Shown: piece after piece, positions 24,471-36,961 of the stretch
Position numbering within the stretch: the first letter of the stretch is position 1
Layout of the letters: every line of letters begins with the position of its first letter
DNA from: Datisca glomerata
Lineage: Eukaryota > Streptophyta > Magnoliopsida > Cucurbitales > Datiscaceae
Length of the DNA: 64,000 nucleotides
Direction of reading: 5' to 3'
Assembly: GCA_003255025.1 (NCBI GenBank)
Contig: QANY01008662.1
Coordinates: forward strand, 183,763-247,762
Notes under the pieces: model-generated
The model's input: only the letters and a program-made list of their open reading frames with translations
Databases searched by the model: none
What the model was told of the DNA's origin: nothing
Made by a program: the position numbers and the translations under genes

Positions 24471-24900
24471 AAAAAACATCTTTTATTGCACTTTGTTATG
24501 GCGTTTTATCTCAAAATGCAATAGAAGAATGACAGCGCTGCATGAGTGGGGGAAGGGAATTGTGAAATTTTGATCGAAATTTAGGGAGGTGAAAACTTAC
24601 CCGCTCACACACTCTTGTTCCAAATATTTCATCATCTCACACAAGCACTCTCCTCTCTCTATCTCTCTCCCCCCCTCTCTCTTTGTATCAAGAATCTCAC
24701 GGCCAAAATCTCTCACGAACTCCCTACCAACCTTGATTCTAAACCTAGCAAATGATAACATCGCTCAGACAAGGGTAATGATGTCCCAACACTGAAGATT
24801 GGCGAGCAATCTGAGAAGACACGCACAATAGTAACCCTATAAGTTTATGCGCACTATCACTTGTTGCGCCCTAAACAAGATTGAAAGAGACAAAAACAGA
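24471..24900 (+). mobile_element. CACTA-like terminus, remainder unclear
   Basis: CACTACAACAAAAAACATC at about 24475-24493 begins like a CACTA left end. It is followed by words such as TGGCGTTTTATC that resemble CACTA subterminal repeats. GCGCACTATCACTTGTTGCGC at about 24850-24870 is a near-palindrome. No matching right end (TTGTTGTAGTG) was found downstream, so the element is truncated or the call is wrong. Confidence 0.35.
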
Positions 24901-25970
24901 GAGAGTGAGAGAGAGAAGAAGAGAGCGTATGAGAGATCTTGCAAGTTCGGTTCAATCTTGAGTCTCCCTACTCTCTCCTACTTCGATTTTGTAGCTCAGA
25001 ACAAGTCATAAGGATTTATTTTCTTGTGAGGTGGGTTTCAATCTCAAATCCATTTATGATTTTTGTGATTTTTGTCTAGTTGTTGTGATTTTTGAGTTTT
25101 TCATATGAGTTAATTATGGTTTGAGTTCATAATTTTTGGGCATGTAGTTGTTTGGGTTCTTGCTAACTTTGGTCTTTGACTACGATTCTCTTTTACGGGA
25201 GTTTTTTTTTTGGTTTATTTTGTTGTTGGTGGAGATGTATATAGCTTCCATGGGAAAATTGTTTAAGAAGTCTTTAGAAACTATTGGAAGTTGCTATTCA
25301 ACATGGCAAATACTCTAAAAGTAAGATCTGATTCTTTATCGGTCTCATTTTCTTTCTATTTTCAGCCTTGTTTTGTCTCAATTCATGTTTTCACTTTACA
25401 TTTGGGTCAATATCCATCTGCATCACAGTTTTCTATCTGAGTTCGCTGATGGTATGTATTTCTCTATTTTCTGTCTTGTTTTTTCATATTTTCTTTGCCT
25501 TTTGTTCTGTTTTCTCATCTCCTCTGTGTTTTTATGAGAGAGTGAAGTTGGATTTTGATGTTGAGTTGTGTTAAAGTTAGCGCTTTTCTTTGCTTTTTAT
25601 TCTTTGTCTTCTCCAAATTTTTCTTCCTTACATTGTTCTGGTGCTTTTTTATATTGTTCTAATTTTTTGTGCTTTCAATGAAAGTCATGGATATTATTGC
25701 ATGTATACCCTTTTCAGTGTAGTTTCTTCTTGTGGGTTGTTCTTATATCTGGGTTATTGTCGTTGGTAATATGACTCTAATGTTTTGAGAAATAAAAATG
25801 AAGAATCTCAACAAATGGCTATTAGTTTCTGCCATATATTTTGAGCATTTCATTTTGTATAACTGTTATGACATATAATATTTTTTGTGATCCCTAGTAT
25901 TAGATCCATCCAGAGAATTGAGCCTAATTTTTGTTCTAGAAGAGTCAGAGTAGTTTTGCTATCACTATTC
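24560..25970 (+). other. Low-coding region with CT/GA tracts
   Basis: A CT-rich microsatellite (about 24645-24690) and a GA-rich tract (24895-24935) are roughly complementary and could pair. T-rich DNA follows with a short open stretch near 25230-25310 (MGKLFKKSLETIGSCYSTW). It looks like a 5' UTR/intron mixture of a gene or a captured gene piece, but no product is recognised and no credible CDS is present. Confidence 0.35.
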
Positions 25971-25974
25971 CAGC

Positions 25975-26745
25975 ATGAACGAGATGCTCAAAAGCATGTT
26001 TATCCTCAGATAGATCTACCAAGTTCCAACTGTTGATGTTTTCAAGAGCCTGTAATTCCTTTCGTTATTTGCCGCCAAACAGGGTTAGAATTGGCCTTTC
26101 GATATGATTGAGGCCTATAGAGAGAGAAAAGCAACAATTATCATGAAGATGAGTAGCTTATTCTCTTACTCGAGTTGAACGTCATAGAGGTGGACTAGAA
26201 GAGAATGACTCAATGCATAAAGAGATCCTCGGATGGTGTAGAATTTTTAGATAAGTTTGAAGATGATGCATGATTGTATGTAGAGGGGTCAAATGGTGCA
26301 TCAATATTTGAGATAGATCAAAAGATGGTGAGACTTGAATGTCTAGAGAATGATGAAAAGGTTCATAAATGATTGTAGATAGATTAAAAGGTGGTGGGAC
26401 ATGGTCTTCCTCAAGAAATAATTCTACAGAAGAGTTGGTGAAATCTTTGTCACAGATGTAGATGAGAATTGATACTTTGACATTGAAGAAAATATCTTAT
26501 GTTCCCAAAATATGACTGGACAAGAGACACAAAGAGGATTTAAAATGGGATCGTAACACCTATATCCTTTATGTTCAATTCCATATCCTAGAAAACAACA
26601 TATGCAAGACTGTTGTTCAAGTTTCGTGCGTTCATGTGGTTGAAGGAGAACAAAACATGCACTACCAAAAACCTTTAAATAACTATAGTAAGGATTAGTG
26701 CCATGAAGACGTTCATAAGGAGTCTGATTTTAAATTATTTTGGAA
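25975..26745 (-). mobile_element. Copia integrase C-terminus and RT entry
   Basis: Reading left from 26745 on the minus strand: TPYERLHGTNPYYSYLKVFG, FVLLQPHERTKLEQQ, CFLGYGIEHKGYRCYD and FWEHKIFSS, a standard copia integrase C-terminal order. A low-complexity spacer follows, then ELQALENINSWNLVDL (about 26020-26070), the RT entry. It has few stops in the integrase part. No LTR can be tied to it with confidence. Confidence 0.85.
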
Positions 26746-27384
26746 GGAACTCTTGACCCTAGTAAATGTGAGAATTTTGATGATGACAAATAATAAAATG
26801 AAAATAATGTTAAAAACACCTAATCTTAAGTGTTTATGCAAAATGAATAAAGGAGAATCAAAATCGTACATGATGAGATACATGAGCATATTACAAAGGG
26901 CATGAAGTATATCAAACAAACTCTGAATGGCATGAATAAAATTTAGATGAACTCAGCATGTTTGGAGGAATCCAGAACCGCATCAAACCACTCACGAACC
27001 AAAGCATTGAAGACCAAACTAGACAGCATTGTGTGAAAATATCAATGCCTAGTTCACCCCCGGTTTGATGTCCAAATCGATTCAATTTTAGGGATATCCT
27101 GATCATTCAAGTGGAAAATGGATGGAGCAATTTGGAATCGATCAAACCGATTCCCTGACCAGTGTGACCAGCTTACACATATGAAATGTTTAAGTTATGT
27201 GGAATTGAAAGCATTAAAAGCATTGAAAACATGTTTACTCTGTTCAATAGCATTGTAAATTCTCTGAATGTTCTTAGTAAAACCTTTACTAATAATGATT
27301 TGGTGAGTAAAATTCTTAGGTAGTTACCAATGCCATGTGAGAACAAGGCGATTGCTATTTAAGAAGCGAAAGATCTTAAGATAT
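26746..27384 (+). repeat. Possible copia LTR fragment
   Basis: A TGTGAGAATTTTGATGATGACA block at about 26767 resembles the start of LTRs in some plant copia lineages (TTGATGATGACAAA word). The remaining ~600 bp lack coding motifs. It runs into LTR copy B near 27385. Weak evidence. Confidence 0.35.
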
Positions 27385-29345
27385 TGACATTTTGATATGA
27401 AATTTAATGAGGATTACATTTTTCTTATAATTGTTCTTTCAAATTATTGTTGAATAATGTATATAAATATCCAAAAATTCCATATTCATTAATGAAACTA
27501 TGATCTAGTATTGGTACGAGAGGATTAAGATCATAGGTAACAAATAAAATTGTCAGCAATATATTAAAGTATAGAATCTTTCATGAACGGTTGCTAGTAC
27601 GGTTCACTAAGCATTATGATAGCGTGTGATCTAGATCTGGATCATTGATGTGTATAGACATCTTAGTGAAGGTACTTTATATAATGAGATTATATGAATG
27701 AGCTGATGTAAATGAATATTTTTATCAATGTGACATTTATCATAAAGATTTAATACAATTCAATTCGATGATCATATGTAGATCAGTCTGAATCCTGAGT
27801 AGTCATGAACTCTTATGCATGTCTACTGGATCTTTTGATTCACTTGTTAAGATTTGTTTGTAAAATAAGCTAGTGAGCTTTTATTTTGAAGATTCAATGA
27901 TGTGGATGACTGAGAACATGATCTTACAAGATTTGGAATCCAAGTTTTCTTAATGGATCGTATATTGGTTCCCTTAAGTGTTAATTCTAGAACTGAATGG
28001 CTATTGAGCTCAAATTGATAATAAGATTATAAATTAGTCATTCACTAATGAATTAATGGTACTTAAGGATCAAGATATATTTAGAGGGGTAAAATAGTAA
28101 TTTTGACCAGCTCTAATTTACGAACCAACAATTAGAGTATAAAAATACATGAAATGATTATATTAGTGGACTCTAAATACATTCTATAATCACTAAGAGT
28201 TCAATTACATATTTATATTGGAGAATTAATAGAATTAATAAATAAGATTATTTAATTAAAGAGTTTAATTAATAATCTGATTTATCAAAACTTAGAATTA
28301 TAGGTTCATGGTCCCCAAGTCACCTATGCACTACGCAGTCTAGAGTGTGAAAGGACTTACTTGCAAAATTTTTTTTTATTCTGGAGTAAATACATAATTA
28401 TGAGATAATTATGTGTGATTAATTAATTAAAAATAAACTAATTAAATTATATATATATATATAAATTTCGGAAATGATATATATAAATAATTATCAATTA
28501 TTTTTTAATTATCCATAAGTGAGACAAAATATCTAATTTATGAAATTAGATAATTAAATTATTATTAGATAATAATTTGAGTCAACTAAATCTATTATTT
28601 GTAAAATAACAGATAAGTTACTTGATAGGGATAATCAGATATGTTAATTTTTAAATAACTGATATCTAGATATTTATATAACTAAAATAAATATTTAATT
28701 CGTAATAATTGTCACGTGTCACTCATTGATTGTGTGTCAGAGATTGATATGTACTACTATAGTTCACATGACACAACAGTAATGGGGGTGCAACATTGTA
28801 GTGTCGAGTGGCACTACAGTTGTGCACAGTTGCAGCAGGTCCCGCTGTAATTGGTAATTTTATAATTAACTATCATTTCAGTTTATCTCTAAAAAATATG
28901 ATATGCATTATCTAGAAAATATACAGATATTATTCTAATGGTCTCAGTTGATAAAAAAGTTGATCACTTCATAAAAAATCAAATTGAAACACACAGTTGG
29001 TGTTAGAATGATTTTTCTCTGTGATTAATAGTTAATCAAAGCTCTGAAAGAAAATTCATCAAATTATTTTAGAGAATCGTCTCACTAAAAATTTTCTAAG
29101 TAACTATTTAGATCTCATGTCTTAAGTGCATCTAGAGACAAAAAAGTATATTGTAATATTCTAGTGCCCACACACGTTCTAGTGTGTTGCGGATTGACTT
29201 GGAAGATCTTAGTGTGCATCTCGGAGTCTACTAATTGTCGAAACAATTTTATGGGACGGAGGATCGATCGTTTTTACAAGGACGCTTGATATAAAATACA
29301 AGAGGTATATGATTTTTAACCTTTTATATTGTAGATTTAATATAT
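27385..29345 (+). repeat. Copia LTR copy B (plus orientation)
   Basis: It matches LTR D read in reverse complement: GACATTTTGATATGAAATTTA at the left, GTACGAGAGGATTAAGATC, GTGTGATCTAGATCTGGATC, ATCATATGTAGAT, and near the right AGTGTGTTGCGGATTGACTTG and TTGTAGATTTAA. The first ~10-20 bases (TGTTGGGGG...) and the last ~170 bp including the PBS-proximal end are missing. Its right part is inverted relative to copy C, with almost no spacer. Confidence 0.82.
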
Positions 29346-29351
29346 ACGGCG

Positions 29352-30460
29352 GATCTGCTGGTCATCGCGGCGCATGCGCGACGGAAGCGTGTGACCTTCT
29401 AAAAATTAATCTTTTAATAAAAATAGAATCTTTTAATAAAATAAAACTTGCGGAACGCCATGATAACCAAATAAAACTTTTATTGAAAACTTTTTTTCAA
29501 TCAGCCAGGATCCATTATATTTTTATAAGTTAAATCTACAACATAAAAGGTTGTGAATCACACACCTCTTATAGTCTATATCAAATATCCTTACAAAAAT
29601 AGATCGATCACCAGTTCTCACAAAATCGTTCTTACGATCAGTAGACTCTAAGATCCACATCAAGATCTTCCAAGTCAATTCTCAACGCACTAGGACGTGT
29701 GTAGGCACGTAAAATATTATACGATGCTTTTCTGCCTCTAGACGTTTGCAACACATGAGATCTAGAGATTTCTTAAGAAGAACTTTAGTGAGATGATTCT
29801 CTAAAAAAAGTGATGATTATTCTTTTGGAGATTTGATTACGTTTAATCACATAAGAAAATTTCTGTGATACCAATCGTGTTCTCAATTCAACTCTTGATT
29901 GACAAAGTCGATGATCTGATCAACTAATTCTCTCATCCTCTTTTAACAACTAAGGCCATTAGAATAATATTTGTATATATTCTACATAATAGCATATCAT
30001 ATTTTTAGGCATAAACTGAAATAATGTTTAATTATAAAATTATCAATTGCAGTGAGATCCACTGCAACTGTGCACAACTGCAGTGTCACATGGAACTTGA
30101 GTGTACCGTGAGCCAGCACAGTGGCTCACAGCACCACTACAGTGCCATGTGGCACTCCAATGTTGCACACTCACTACTGTAGTGCCACGTGGCACCATAG
30201 TAGTCCATGTTAATTTCTGATACCCTATCAGCGATTAATACGTGGCAATTACTGTGAATTAAATATTTATTTTAATCAAATAATTATCTAGATATCAGGT
30301 AAATCAAAATTAACATATCTGATTATCACTATCAAGTAACTTATCTATTATTTCACAAATAACAGATTTAGTTTATTTAAATTATTATCTAATAATAATT
30401 TAATTATCTAATTTCACAATTTAGATATTTTGTCTCACTTATCGGTAATTAAAAAAATCG

Positions 30461-30504
<44 letters not shown>

Positions 30505-30722
30505 TATTATATTTAAATATATAAATAATTCAATTAATTAATTCTTAATTAATTAATCACATATAATTATCTCATAATTATATACTTGTCCCAGAATAAA
30601 ATTTTCTTTTGGAAGTAGTCATTTTTTCAAGTCCTGAAATACTCACACCCTAGACAGTGTAGTATAGAGGTGACTTGAGGACTATAAACCTATAATTCTA
30701 AGCTCCAATAAACTAGATTTTT
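29352..30722 (-). repeat. Copia LTR copy C (minus orientation, 5'-truncated)
   Basis: It begins with the LTR 3' end (GCTGGTCATCGCGG, compare GCTGGTCGTCGTGG in D), then AACTTTTATTGAAAAC, CTACAACATA(A/C)AAGGTT, a TATA-repeat run at about 30463-30495, and TATACTTGTCCCAGAAT. It stops in mid-LTR at about 30722, where E2 begins. The TA run corresponds to the place where D has the ambiguous base. Confidence 0.82.
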
Positions 30723-31930
30723 AGAATTAGTGTTGATTGTTTTTCTTGTTTTATTTTGTTTGGTTTTGTTTTGCTCGAGAACTAGCAAAAAGTTAAATTT
30801 GGGCGTATTCGATGAGTGTGTTTCATACTCATATTTTAGATAATTTTAACATTATTTTTGTTAATTCTTTTAGATTTATTTATTATTTTTGTTTATTTTT
30901 GTTTCTATCTTGTAGTTTTGATATTCAATTGCATTTAGAAAGATTTGGAAGTAAAAAAATTTGGAAAAATATAACTATAAGAACGGAACTGGATAGGAGG
31001 CCAGCGCCATGACGCTGGCATGATAACGTTTTTCACATTTATCTCTCCTATTTTATCCTTATCGAACCCTAGTGTATAAAGAGAGATTTTAGGTCTTTTG
31101 GGGACGTGAGAGGCAGATGAGAAAGGTTTTTGGGGAGGAAACGAAGACGAATCCAACCGAGAGACGGATCTCAACATCAATTTATCCTCAAATCTCATTT
31201 TTTCTTCTCTTTTCATTTATGTTCATGAAATTAGAATATCTTCTTATTCTAGTATGTTCTAATTTTTCATCTAGGGCTATGACATAGCCAAACCATGATT
31301 AGGGTTTTAATCCAATCGATGTTTATTCAGTATTATTGTGTGTTATAATCCGTTCTTAATTCTTGTGATTGTCAGGCCAACTATTACATGATTTTGGATT
31401 TAATTCTGAGGCTGAGAAGTGATGATTGAATATGCTCTTTGTTTATAACACCGTTAGAATTTCATAAGTTAGAGATAATTATGAATCTAGTGTAACAACT
31501 ATAATTTCTTGTGTTTAATGAGTTTCATTATGTTAAATCTTGACAGAGATGTATGATTTATATTTATGATTCATTATTATCGATGCTTGAGAAAGATTGA
31601 TAATTATATTAGAAAAATCCGTTATCAATGTTCTAAATAAATGTTAATTAATTGAGAATTGGAATTTAGAGCATGTTTGGTTTGGTGAAATCGAAAACCT
31701 AGAGCTTTTAACCATTCAAATTTTATCTTTGTCAAATCTTTATCGTTTTAGTTTTATTAGAATTTTAGTTTAGTTAAAAATCTCAACTTTTCATCATTCT
31801 CAAGTAGAATTAAGTTTTAGTCAATTTCAATTATTAATATCAATCAATCATGTGGATAATATTTTATTTTTATAGAAATTTGTGACTTGACGATGATAGT
31901 GTATACTTGCACTATAAAAAATCGTAAAAA
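30723..31930 (+). repeat. Dispersed repeat module E, copy 2
   Basis: The right 750 bp match E1 (6405-7165). The left part holds TAGCAAAAAGTTAAATTTGG (about 30785), a short stem GCCAGCG/CGCTGGC (about 31000-31018) and a TATA-like GTGTATAAAGAGAG (31071). These traits fit LTR sequence of an unclassified gypsy-like element (inference). It lies between LTR copies C and D, both minus-oriented. Confidence 0.6.
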
Positions 31931-31950
31931 ATATAAATATATAAATACCA

Positions 31951-31961
31951 CTCTGATATCA
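31951..31961 (-). other. PBS next to LTR D
   Basis: Minus-strand TGATATCAGAG, one change from the TGGTATCAGAG core of the Met-tRNA PBS. It sits directly inside the LTR D end. Confidence 0.65.
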
Positions 31962-31964
31962 CTT

Positions 31965-34173
31965 GCTGGTCGTCGTGGCATGTGCGTGATAGAAGCGTGA
32001 AGGCGCGTGACCTTTTAACTTTTAATAAAAAATTAATATTTTAATAAAACATACAAAATTTGCGCAACACCATGATAACCAAATAAAAACTTTTATTGAA
32101 AACTCTTTTTCAATCAATTAGGATCCATTATATATTTATAAGTTAAATCTACAACATACAAGGTTAGGAATCATATGTCTCTTGTAGTCTATATCAAGTG
32201 TCCTTGCAAAAACCGATTGATCCTCCGTACCTATGACATTGTTCTAACGATCAGTGAACTCTCAGATCCACAATAAGATCTTCCAAGTCAATCCTCAACA
32301 CACTAGGGCGTGTGTGGGCACGTAGAATATTACAAAATATTTTTTTTGTCTCTAGATGTTCTCAACACATGAGATCTAGAGATTTACTAAGAAGGATTTT
32401 AGTGAGACGATTTTCTAAAGAATTGGATAATTATTCTTTTAGATATTTGATTAACATTTAATCACAGAAGAAAATCTCTCTAACACCATTCATGTTCTCA
32501 ATTCAACTCTTGATTGACGAACTGATAATCTGATCAACTTATTCTCTCAACAACTATGGCCATTAGAACAATATCTGTATATATTCTAGCTAATGGCGTA
32601 TCAGATTTTTATGCATAAACTGAAATAATATTTAATTGTAAAATTATCAATTGCAGAGGACCCACCGCAATTGTGCACAACAGCAGTGCCACATGGTACT
32701 GTAGCGTGTCGTGAGCCAGCACAGTGCCTCACACCACCACGTAGTGCCCTGTGATACTACAGTGTTGCACGCTCACTACTATAGTATCACGTGGCACCAC
32801 AATAGTCTATGTCAATTTCTGATACGCTATCAATGATTGACACGTGACAATTACAGTGAATTAAATATTTATTTTAATGAGATAATTATCTAGATATCAT
32901 TTCATTCAAAATTAACATATCTGATTATCTCTATCAATTAATTTATCTTTTATTTCACAAATAACATATTTCATTGATTTAGATTATTATCTAATAATAA
33001 TTTAATTAACTAATTTCACAAATTAGATATCATGTCTCACTTATCGATATNAAATTATATTTAAATATATAAATAATTTAATTAATTAATCACACATAAT
33101 TATCTCATAATTATGTACTTACTCCAGAATAAATTTTTTTTTACAAATCAGTCTTTTCTCATGTCCTGAAATACTCACACCCTATACAACGTAGTAAAGA
33201 GGTGACTTGGGGACCATGAGCCTATAATCCTAAGTTCCAATAAATCATATTATTAATTAAACTCTTTAATTAAATAATTATTTTTATTAATTTTATTATT
33301 ACTCTACTATACATATGGAATTGCACTCTCAAAGATTATAGAATATAATTATAGTGTATTCTCATGTAGTCCACTGACATAATCATTTCATGTAGTTCTA
33401 TCCTTCAATTATTGGTGCGTAAATTAGAACTGGTCAAAATTACCGCTTTACCCTTCTAATTACCTCTTGATTATTTACTGTCATTAATCCACCAGAATTT
33501 TTAATATAATTTTAAATTTGAGCTCAATAACCATTTAGTTCTACAATTGTCACTTAAAGGAACCAATATACGATCCATTAGAAAATCTTAGATTCCAAAT
33601 CTTTAAAGATCATGTCCTCAGCCATCCGCATCACTAAATCTAACAAAAGTCAGTAGCCTGATTAACAAACAGACCTAACAAGTGAATCTAAAGATCCAAT
33701 AACTATGCATAGGAGTTAATGACTACTCAGGATTCAAACTAATCTACATATGATCATCGAATTGAAGTGCATTAAATCTTTATGACAAACAGTACGTTAA
33801 TAAAATATTAATTCACATCAGTCATGTGATATATAATCTTATTATATAAAGTACATTCACTAAGATGTCTATCCACATCAATTATCCAGATCTAGATCAC
33901 ACGCATTCATAATGATTAGTGAACCGTATTAGCAACCATTCTTTAAAGATTCCATACTTTAATATGTTGCTGACAATTTTATTCATTATCTATGATCTTA
34001 ATCCTCTCGTACTAATATAAGATCATATTATTATTAATGAATATGGATCTTTTCAGATATTTATATAAATTATTTAACAATAATTTAAAAGAAAATTATA
34101 AGAAAAATGTAATCCTCTTTAAATTTCATATCAAAATGTCAATACACATACTTTGAGAGCATAACCCCCAACA
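31965..34173 (-). repeat. Copia LTR copy D, apparently full length
   Basis: From TGTTGGGGGTTATGCTCTC at 34173 to a ...CCAGCA end at 31965, about 2.2 kb, with a PBS just beyond. It is the reference copy for A, B and C. It contains AT-rich U3-like DNA, a block of GTGCCAC/CACGTGGCAC words near 32690-32810 and one ambiguous base at 33051. Long LTRs of this size occur in some plant copia lineages. Confidence 0.78.
33051..33051. other. Single ambiguous base (N)
   Basis: The only N in the window. In LTR C the same place holds a long (TA)n run (about 30463-30495), so the N probably marks an unresolved or collapsed TA microsatellite. Confidence 0.8.
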
Positions 34174-35715
34174 GGATCCGGCGGTGATGGTGGTCGGTGA
34201 CAACTATTGTCACTTTTAGGGAAGTTTCCTACAAACTCATTTTCCAACCAACCCTATCATTGTAGTGTTTTATAATAACGCTAAGCCTACCAATTATCCT
34301 TTTAAATTTTGAGATTAATGCAATTTTAAAATTATTTTATAATTTTTAATTTTGTGAAAATTAGAAATTAATAGGTTGATTGGGATTGACCCAAGTTTGA
34401 CCAAATCAAATAAAGTATTTATTTGATTATGTCAAAGTCAAATATTTTTAAATGGATAATTCTAGAAATTTATTTTAATCAAGAAAAATAGTTTTTCCTA
34501 ATTAAATAAGTTTTTTGTTTGAAATTTGAAGATTATGAAGATGGACATCAGGAGGTGAATGAAATATTTGAGAAATATGTATTATTGAAGTCCGCTTTGT
34601 AATATTATTTTTTTATTTCAAGGGTTATAATTTTGAAATACTTAATTGTCACTCGATCCATTATTATTTTATTTAATTGTTAAATAAATGTTTAATTGTT
34701 ATGTTTGATAACATGTCCATGCATTAGTCGATCACATGCTATACATAAAAATCTCAAAGAGTTTTATTTGATCATGCATCTCATCTGTAGAAATATGATT
34801 TATTAGGATTGTTCTAATATGTTTATATGTATTAATTTATGAAATCAATTGCATATGAATTGCAGGCTTTAATTAGTTAAAACTTGGTAATCACACCACA
34901 CTAAGGGTTATAGTAATTTTTAGGATAATCGACTTTAATAAATGAGTTTTATTAAAGTTTAATTAATATAATTAATTAATTAATCTAAGTTCACCTAATT
35001 ATGACTTAGGCGCTTTAAAATGTTAAAATGAACTTAGACCAATGAGATTGAGATAACTGATTATTAAATATTTATAGGTTATTATTTTAATTAGTGATTA
35101 ATTAGAAATTAATTGATTAGTTAAATGGAAACACATAATACTAAAATAGTGAGTGGGAGAAGGTTGGCATGTCAATGTAACCTATGATCTCTATCATTAA
35201 TACAACACCATGAGGTGCAGTAAGGGCCTCGAGAAGACTTCGTTTTCGTCCCCTTAAGGAAGGTTTCGAGTTGTACCAATACTAAAGTTGGACTTCTTAA
35301 GAAGATAGGAGGAAGTGATGTAGTTTAGTTTTGACCCCTAAGGTGACATATTCTAAATGAAGTCATGGAATTTGAAATGATGAGTTATACTCATAAAGTC
35401 ACAATTAAGCTTTTATGTAGATAATTGTGACTTGACCGAACAAGCGATACCTTATGGTCAAAAGAGAGGATATAAGATATTTTTAAGTTTTAATTAGTAA
35501 GGATGAGAATGTTTCATAGACAGACTGAGATTAATCTGACTGACCCTAAGGTAATACATTAATCGTTGTGTTGTTTTATCACGATTAGTAATTGTTAAAT
35601 TTATGTGTTTATTATGTTGCATTCATGCAACACATTTACTTTTCCAATTCTAGATATTTATCAATTATATTGAATCTTGTATGTTTTAAATTTCAGTTAC
35701 GATTGTTATGCTACC

Positions 35716-36640
35716 ATGAGCAACCTTGTTACTGTTTTACTCGCTCATGAGAAATTGAATAATGATAATTTCATATGTTGGAAATCAAATATGAAATCAT
35801 AAGTTCGTTCTTACTGAGTAATATCCTGATGAGCCCGCTATTAATGTTAGGGACAGATATGATGCTTGGATCATATCAAACAACAAGGCAAAGTGTTACA
35901 TGCTTGTGAGCATGAATGATGTTCTGAGAACCAATCATGAAAGCATTGAGACCGCCTATAAAATTATGTAATCTCTACAGGCGATGTTTGTGCAGCAGTT
36001 TGATTAATGTCGTCATTAGCCCACTAGGAGCTATATGAAGACTAAGATGAGAAAGGGTACTTTTATGCGAGATCATGTTTTGAACATGATCAACATAATG
36101 TACGCGGTAGAAGTACATGGGGCGACCATTGATGAGCAGACTCAAGTTAGCATTATACTTGAGTCACTCACACCAGCTTTTTCTGCGTTCATGACCAACT
36201 ATGTTATGAACAAGTTGCAATTCAACATGACCCAATTATTGAATGAACTGTACACTTTTGATTCACTCAACCTTATAATGACCAAAGAGAGCGAGAAAAA
36301 TTTTGTTAAGCAAAAACATTCTTCCAATATTGTTAAGAACAAGAAGAGGAAAAAGAACAATGGTAAGGACAAGAGTAAGAACAAAAGATCAAAGACAGCC
36401 AAGACGTTACCAAAATTCAAGAAGAACAAGAACGACAACAAGCCCAGGGGAAAATGTTTCCACTATGGGGTTGAAGGTCATTGGAAGAGAAGTTATAACA
36501 AGTATCTCTCTGAGCTGAAATAGAAAGGTAAATATGATTTACTTGTACTTGAAGCTTGCTTAGTGGAATATGATTTATCATCCTGGATACTTGATTCAGG
36601 AGCCACTAACCATGTATGTCATTTTGAGAGTTGACAGTAG
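35716..36640 (+). pseudogene. Copia gag/protease start, copy 2
   Basis: It starts at the ATG at 35716 (MSNLVTVLLAHEKLNNDNF, then a stop at about 35801). Open run 36035-36523 holds MNKLQFNMTQLLNELYTFDS, a Lys-rich linker and the knuckle relic CFHYGVEGHWKRSY, in which two of the three Cys are Tyr. The protease start WILDSGATNHVC is at about 36580-36622 in another frame. At least one stop and one frameshift. Non-functional. Confidence 0.82.
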
Positions 36641-36650
36641 TGCGCTCGTG

Positions 36651-36871
36651 TCAGCTAAAACTTTAGGGACAATCCGTTTAGTTTTTGGATATAATTATTT
36701 AGTTTTGAACAATGTTTATTATATTCCTGATTTTTAAAAAATTGATTTCTCTTTCATTTGTCAGCGAAAACATTAGGGACAATGTGTCTTAATTTTGGAA
36801 ATAATTTCTTATTTTAAACTATGTTTATTTTATTCCTGGATTTTCGAGAAATTTGATTCCTCTTTCGTTTG
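36651..36871 (+). repeat. Direct duplication inside copia pol
   Basis: Two consecutive units of about 110 bp (36651-36760 and 36761-36871). Both start TCAGC(T/G)AAAAC(T/A)TTAGGGAC and both end CTTTC(A/G)TTTG. The units have diverged by point changes. The single-copy equivalent occurs in the copy at 9730-9640 (minus). Confidence 0.82.
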
Positions 36872-36961
36872 CATGAACAATCTTTTGAAGTTTCTTTTAT
36901 TAATAATCAATTTATTATTTCGAAGAATAGATTCAATATTTTTCATGCTAAAGTTTTGAAA

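Larger units (their letters stand above)
34174..36961 (+). mobile_element. Copia copy 2: leader and gag half
   Basis: The leader (34174-35710) is the inverted counterpart of 10775-12250. The gag follows, then the start of pol, which breaks at 36961. No own LTR is attached: LTR D lies immediately left but in the opposite orientation. Integrase and RT are absent. Same family as the element at 7190-17873. Confidence 0.78.

Noticed and set aside
24589..24795. Small Ser/Pro-rich protein ORF
   Set aside because: It overlaps a CT microsatellite that creates the composition, with no family resemblance or supporting gene structure.
31000..31018. Hairpin as a transcription terminator
   Set aside because: A 7-bp stem in plant LTR-like DNA; intrinsic terminators of that kind are bacterial and no adjacent gene needs one.
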